Positions 13,588 to 15,284 of a stretch of DNA of 15,284 nucleotides are shown here, piece after piece. Where the stretch lies: assembly GCA_002293475.1 (NCBI GenBank), contig DBDG01000052.1:17783-33066 (forward strand), given 5' to 3'. Source of the DNA: Lachnospiraceae bacterium UBA938 (GTDB lineage Bacteria; Bacillota; Clostridia; Lachnospirales; Lachnospiraceae). The position numbers and the translations under genes are program-made. A model generated the notes under the pieces. It was not told the origin of the DNA, did no database searches, and worked only from the letters and a program-made list of their open reading frames with translations. Numbering within the stretch: position 1 is the stretch's first letter; every line of letters begins with the position of its first letter.

Positions 13588-14457
13588 TTGGGCAGATTAT
13601 ATGTTGTTGCTACGCCGATCGGGAATCTTAAGGATATTTCTGAAAGAGCTTTGGAAACCCTGCGGAACGTCTCGCTGGTAGCGGCAGAAGACACAAGAAG
13701 GACACGCCAGCTATTAAATTATTACTCCATCAAAAAGCCGACGATCTCATGTCATAAGCACAATGAACATGCCCGGGCAGAAGAGCTGACGGCCAAAATG
13801 ACCGAAGGCAATCTTGATATAGCCCTAGTTTCCGATGCCGGAACCCCCTGCATCTCCGATCCCGGCTGCATCCTAGTCAACACAGCCCGGCAAAAAGGCA
13901 TCGAAGTCATTGCCGTTCCCGGCGCCTCGGCAGCAATAGCCGCCCTGTCGGTCAGCGGCTTCCTCTTTGACCAGTTCAGTTTCCTAGGCTTTCTTCCCCG
14001 CGACAAAAAAAACAAAGAAAAATTTTTTGACATCCTGCAAACCTCCCCGCTTGACACCTTCGTACTCTACGAAGCCGGTAACAGAATCCGCGCCACCTTA
14101 GCCACAATCATGACATTCCTCCCGGACTGCCGCATATTCCTCATCAACGACATCTCCAAGTACCATGAAAAATCTTACCCCGGTACCATAGCGGAAGTCA
14201 CCGCTCAACTTGCGCAGAATCCCAATTCCGAACTAGGAGAATACACTTGCGTCCTCCAGCGCCGTAATCAAGCCCCCCAAGACACCTCTCCCCAAAACGC
14301 CGCCCCGTCACTATCACTGGAAGCCCAGCTGGTCGATGAGATGGTCCGCTCCGCCTGTTCCATGAAAGAAGCGATTGCCCTTGTCAAAAAGGACAATACT
14401 CATCTAAGCAAAGGCGACCTGTACAAAGCCTCCCTCCGCTTAAAAGAACTTTTTTGA
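13588..14457 (+). CDS. rsmI: 16S rRNA C1402 ribose 2'-O-methyltransferase RsmI
   Basis: RsmI uses S-adenosylmethionine to methylate the 2'-OH of C1402 of 16S rRNA in the decoding centre, working with RsmH, which methylates the base. The 289-residue product shows the tetrapyrrole-methylase fold motifs in order: Leu-Tyr-Val-Val-Ala-Thr-Pro-Ile-Gly-Asn-Leu at the N-terminus, Ala-Glu-Asp-Thr-Arg, Ser-Asp-Ala-Gly-Thr-Pro-Cys-Ile-Ser-Asp-Pro-Gly, and Val-Pro-Gly-Ala-Ser-Ala. A TTG start at 13588 is used, with AAGGTAGGG eight bases before it. There is no nearer ATG before the Val-Ala-Thr-Pro motif. It is the last gene of the plus-strand run and converges on the metallo-hydrolase gene after 19 bases. 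Confidence 0.96.
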   Translation: MGRLYVVATPIGNLKDISERALETLRNVSLVAAEDTRRTRQLLNYYSIKKPTISCHKHNEHARAEELTAKMTEGNLDIALVSDAGTPCISDPGCILVNTARQKGIEVIAVPGASAAIAALSVSGFLFDQFSFLGFLPRDKKNKEKFFDILQTSPLDTFVLYEAGNRIRATLATIMTFLPDCRIFLINDISKYHEKSYPGTIAEVTAQLAQNPNSELGEYTCVLQRRNQAPQDTSPQNAAPSLSLEAQLVDEMVRSACSMKEAIALVKKDNTHLSKGDLYKASLRLKELF

Positions 14458-14476
14458 CTCCGGCTCATCCTCACCG

Positions 14477-15064
14477 TCACAGATCAATTTCCTCCCCCGG
14501 CTCCACAATAAGCTTATTCGGTGCGTTCCACTTCTCTGCGGTCTTTCGGACAGACTCACCCGGTTTCAGATGGATAAGTATATTGTGCTTCGCTCCGGTA
14601 ATCTCGGCGCATGCAGCCGCTTCCTGCGGCCCCATATTAAAAAAACCATCACCCGGAAACAACGCATAATCAAGTTCCAAAGCAGCAAATGCCGCCATCT
14701 GTTCGGTCATCGAGGTATCGCCGCTGGCATATAGCTTCACCCCGTCAATCGTAATAATATAACCGACGCACTCGTTCGGATCATGGTTCTTATTACCGGC
14801 CACAACAGCCTGCACAAGGATCCCGCCAATATCAAAACGGTTGTGTCCGCCGCCCGCAAGCGCCTCCACATTCGTAATAATCCGGCACTCCGGCTTCTTG
14901 GCACAACGTTCCACGCGATTATGGTCAGTATGCTGATGCGTGACGAGAATAATATCAGCAGGCGCATCATATCCCTTACCCTTATAAGGATCAATATACA
15001 CAACGCGCCCGTCATCACCAGTAAGACGCAAGCTCCCATGTCCTTGATAAAGCATCTTCGGCAT
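14477..15064 (-). CDS. Metallo-beta-lactamase-fold metal-dependent hydrolase
   Basis: The 195-residue product has the fold's main motif Thr-His43-Gln-His45-Thr-Asp47-His48, which binds two metal ions. It also has Ile-Asp-Pro-Tyr near residue 25, Ser-Gly-Asp-Thr-Ser and a late His-Leu-Lys-Pro-Gly-Glu. The compact length and the order of motifs resemble the UlaG-like/DUF group of small cytoplasmic hydrolases. The substrate cannot be told from the sequence. An ideal AAGGAGGT lies before the ATG. Its promoter is at 15119-15147 and a 40-bp repeat array lies directly upstream. It converges on rsmI. Confidence 0.88.
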   Translation of the reverse strand: MPKMLYQGHGSLRLTGDDGRVVYIDPYKGKGYDAPADIILVTHQHTDHNRVERCAKKPECRIITNVEALAGGGHNRFDIGGILVQAVVAGNKNHDPNECVGYIITIDGVKLYASGDTSMTEQMAAFAALELDYALFPGDGFFNMGPQEAAACAEITGAKHNILIHLKPGESVRKTAEKWNAPNKLIVEPGEEIDL

Positions 15065-15118
15065 ATCCCTACCTCCTTAACTGTCAATCATGCCCTTAGT
15101 TGTTTTCTTCATATACTC

Positions 15119-15147
15119 ATTATATACACTTCTCCCAACATACACAA
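15119..15147 (-). promoter_or_regulatory. Promoter of the metallo-hydrolase gene
   Basis: On the minus strand TTGTGT (15142-15147) is 17 bases from a perfect TATAAT (15119-15124). The -35 box is weak (three of six matches), so an activator may be needed. The first 40-bp repeat begins 5 bases further upstream of the -35 box. Confidence 0.6.
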
Positions 15148-15152
15148 CATAC

Positions 15153-15272
15153 TGTTTGTTTTAGCGGTCATCGTCATATTACCCGACATCATTGTTTGTT
15201 TTAGCGGTCATCGTCATATTACCCGACATCATTGTTTGTTTTAGCGGTCATCGTCATATTACCCAGGCATCA
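15153..15272. repeat. Three 40-bp tandem repeats
   Basis: Units start at 15153, 15193 and 15233. The first two are identical over 40 bases. The third is identical for 32 bases (to 15264) and then diverges. There are no unique spacers, so it is not a CRISPR array. The period is not a multiple of three and no ORF is supported. It lies just upstream of the metallo-hydrolase promoter and may continue in function beyond the window edge. Confidence 0.93.
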
Positions 15273-15284
15273 TCGGCTCCGGTT

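Noticed and set aside
15153..15272. Possible CRISPR array
   Set aside because: The units abut directly with a constant 40-bp period and there are no unique spacers or cas genes.

Overview
The window looks like a chromosomal segment of an anaerobic Gram-positive Clostridia-type bacterium, most likely Lachnospiraceae-like. The grounds are an rnf operon ending in rnfE-rnfA-rnfB, an Agr-type (LytTR/cyclic peptide) quorum-sensing locus, a SleB-type cortex/cell-wall hydrolase, lipobox lipoproteins and strong AGGAGG-type ribosome binding sites. The assignment rests on gene content alone; no 16S or marker search was possible.

Layout: (1) 1-1448, the 3' end of the rnf operon (RnfE tail, RnfA, RnfB). 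(2) 1445-3762, a compact Agr-like locus. A sigma-A-type promoter overlapping the rnfB stop drives a LytTR response regulator, then a 46-codon AgrD-like autoinducer precursor at 2355-2495, then a membrane sensor kinase whose ATP-binding motifs look degenerate. No AgrB protease gene is visible. (3) 3780-4254, a small minus-strand membrane protein with a perfect Shine-Dalgarno but no canonical start codon, divergent from (4) a membrane-anchored GH25 lysozyme-like protein (4293-5471). (5) 5565-8045, two overlapping-scale adjacent lipoproteins: a beta-propeller-like protein and an extracellular solute-binding protein without a transporter. (6) 8107-8997 (minus), a protein with two AP2-like DNA-binding domains around a degenerate HNH core and a tetrapeptide-repeat N-terminus. 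(7) 9349-9978, a SleB-like hydrolase whose promoter -10 box lies in a tandem repeat. (8) 9989-14457, a housekeeping-like run: threonine synthase, a REC-GGDEF protein, a UPF0340/DUF436 protein and the rRNA methyltransferase RsmI. (9) 14477-15064 (minus), a metallo-beta-lactamase-fold hydrolase, with three 40-bp tandem repeats just upstream of its promoter.

The stretch 1449-9300 is visibly more AT-rich and contains cell-surface, signalling and mobile-derived functions. The flanking rnf and thrC-rsmI parts are GC-richer core genes. The middle therefore reads as an accessory insertion between core operons, although no attachment sites or integrase were found.

The most interesting item is the short AgrD-like gene between the response regulator and the kinase. 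Its predicted ring is the five-residue C-W-L-W-G. It aligns position by position with the remembered clostridial pattern of ring, then aromatic/His, then acidic/Gln-Pro-x-x-Pro. It has no cognate AgrB in view and sits next to a kinase that may not bind ATP normally.
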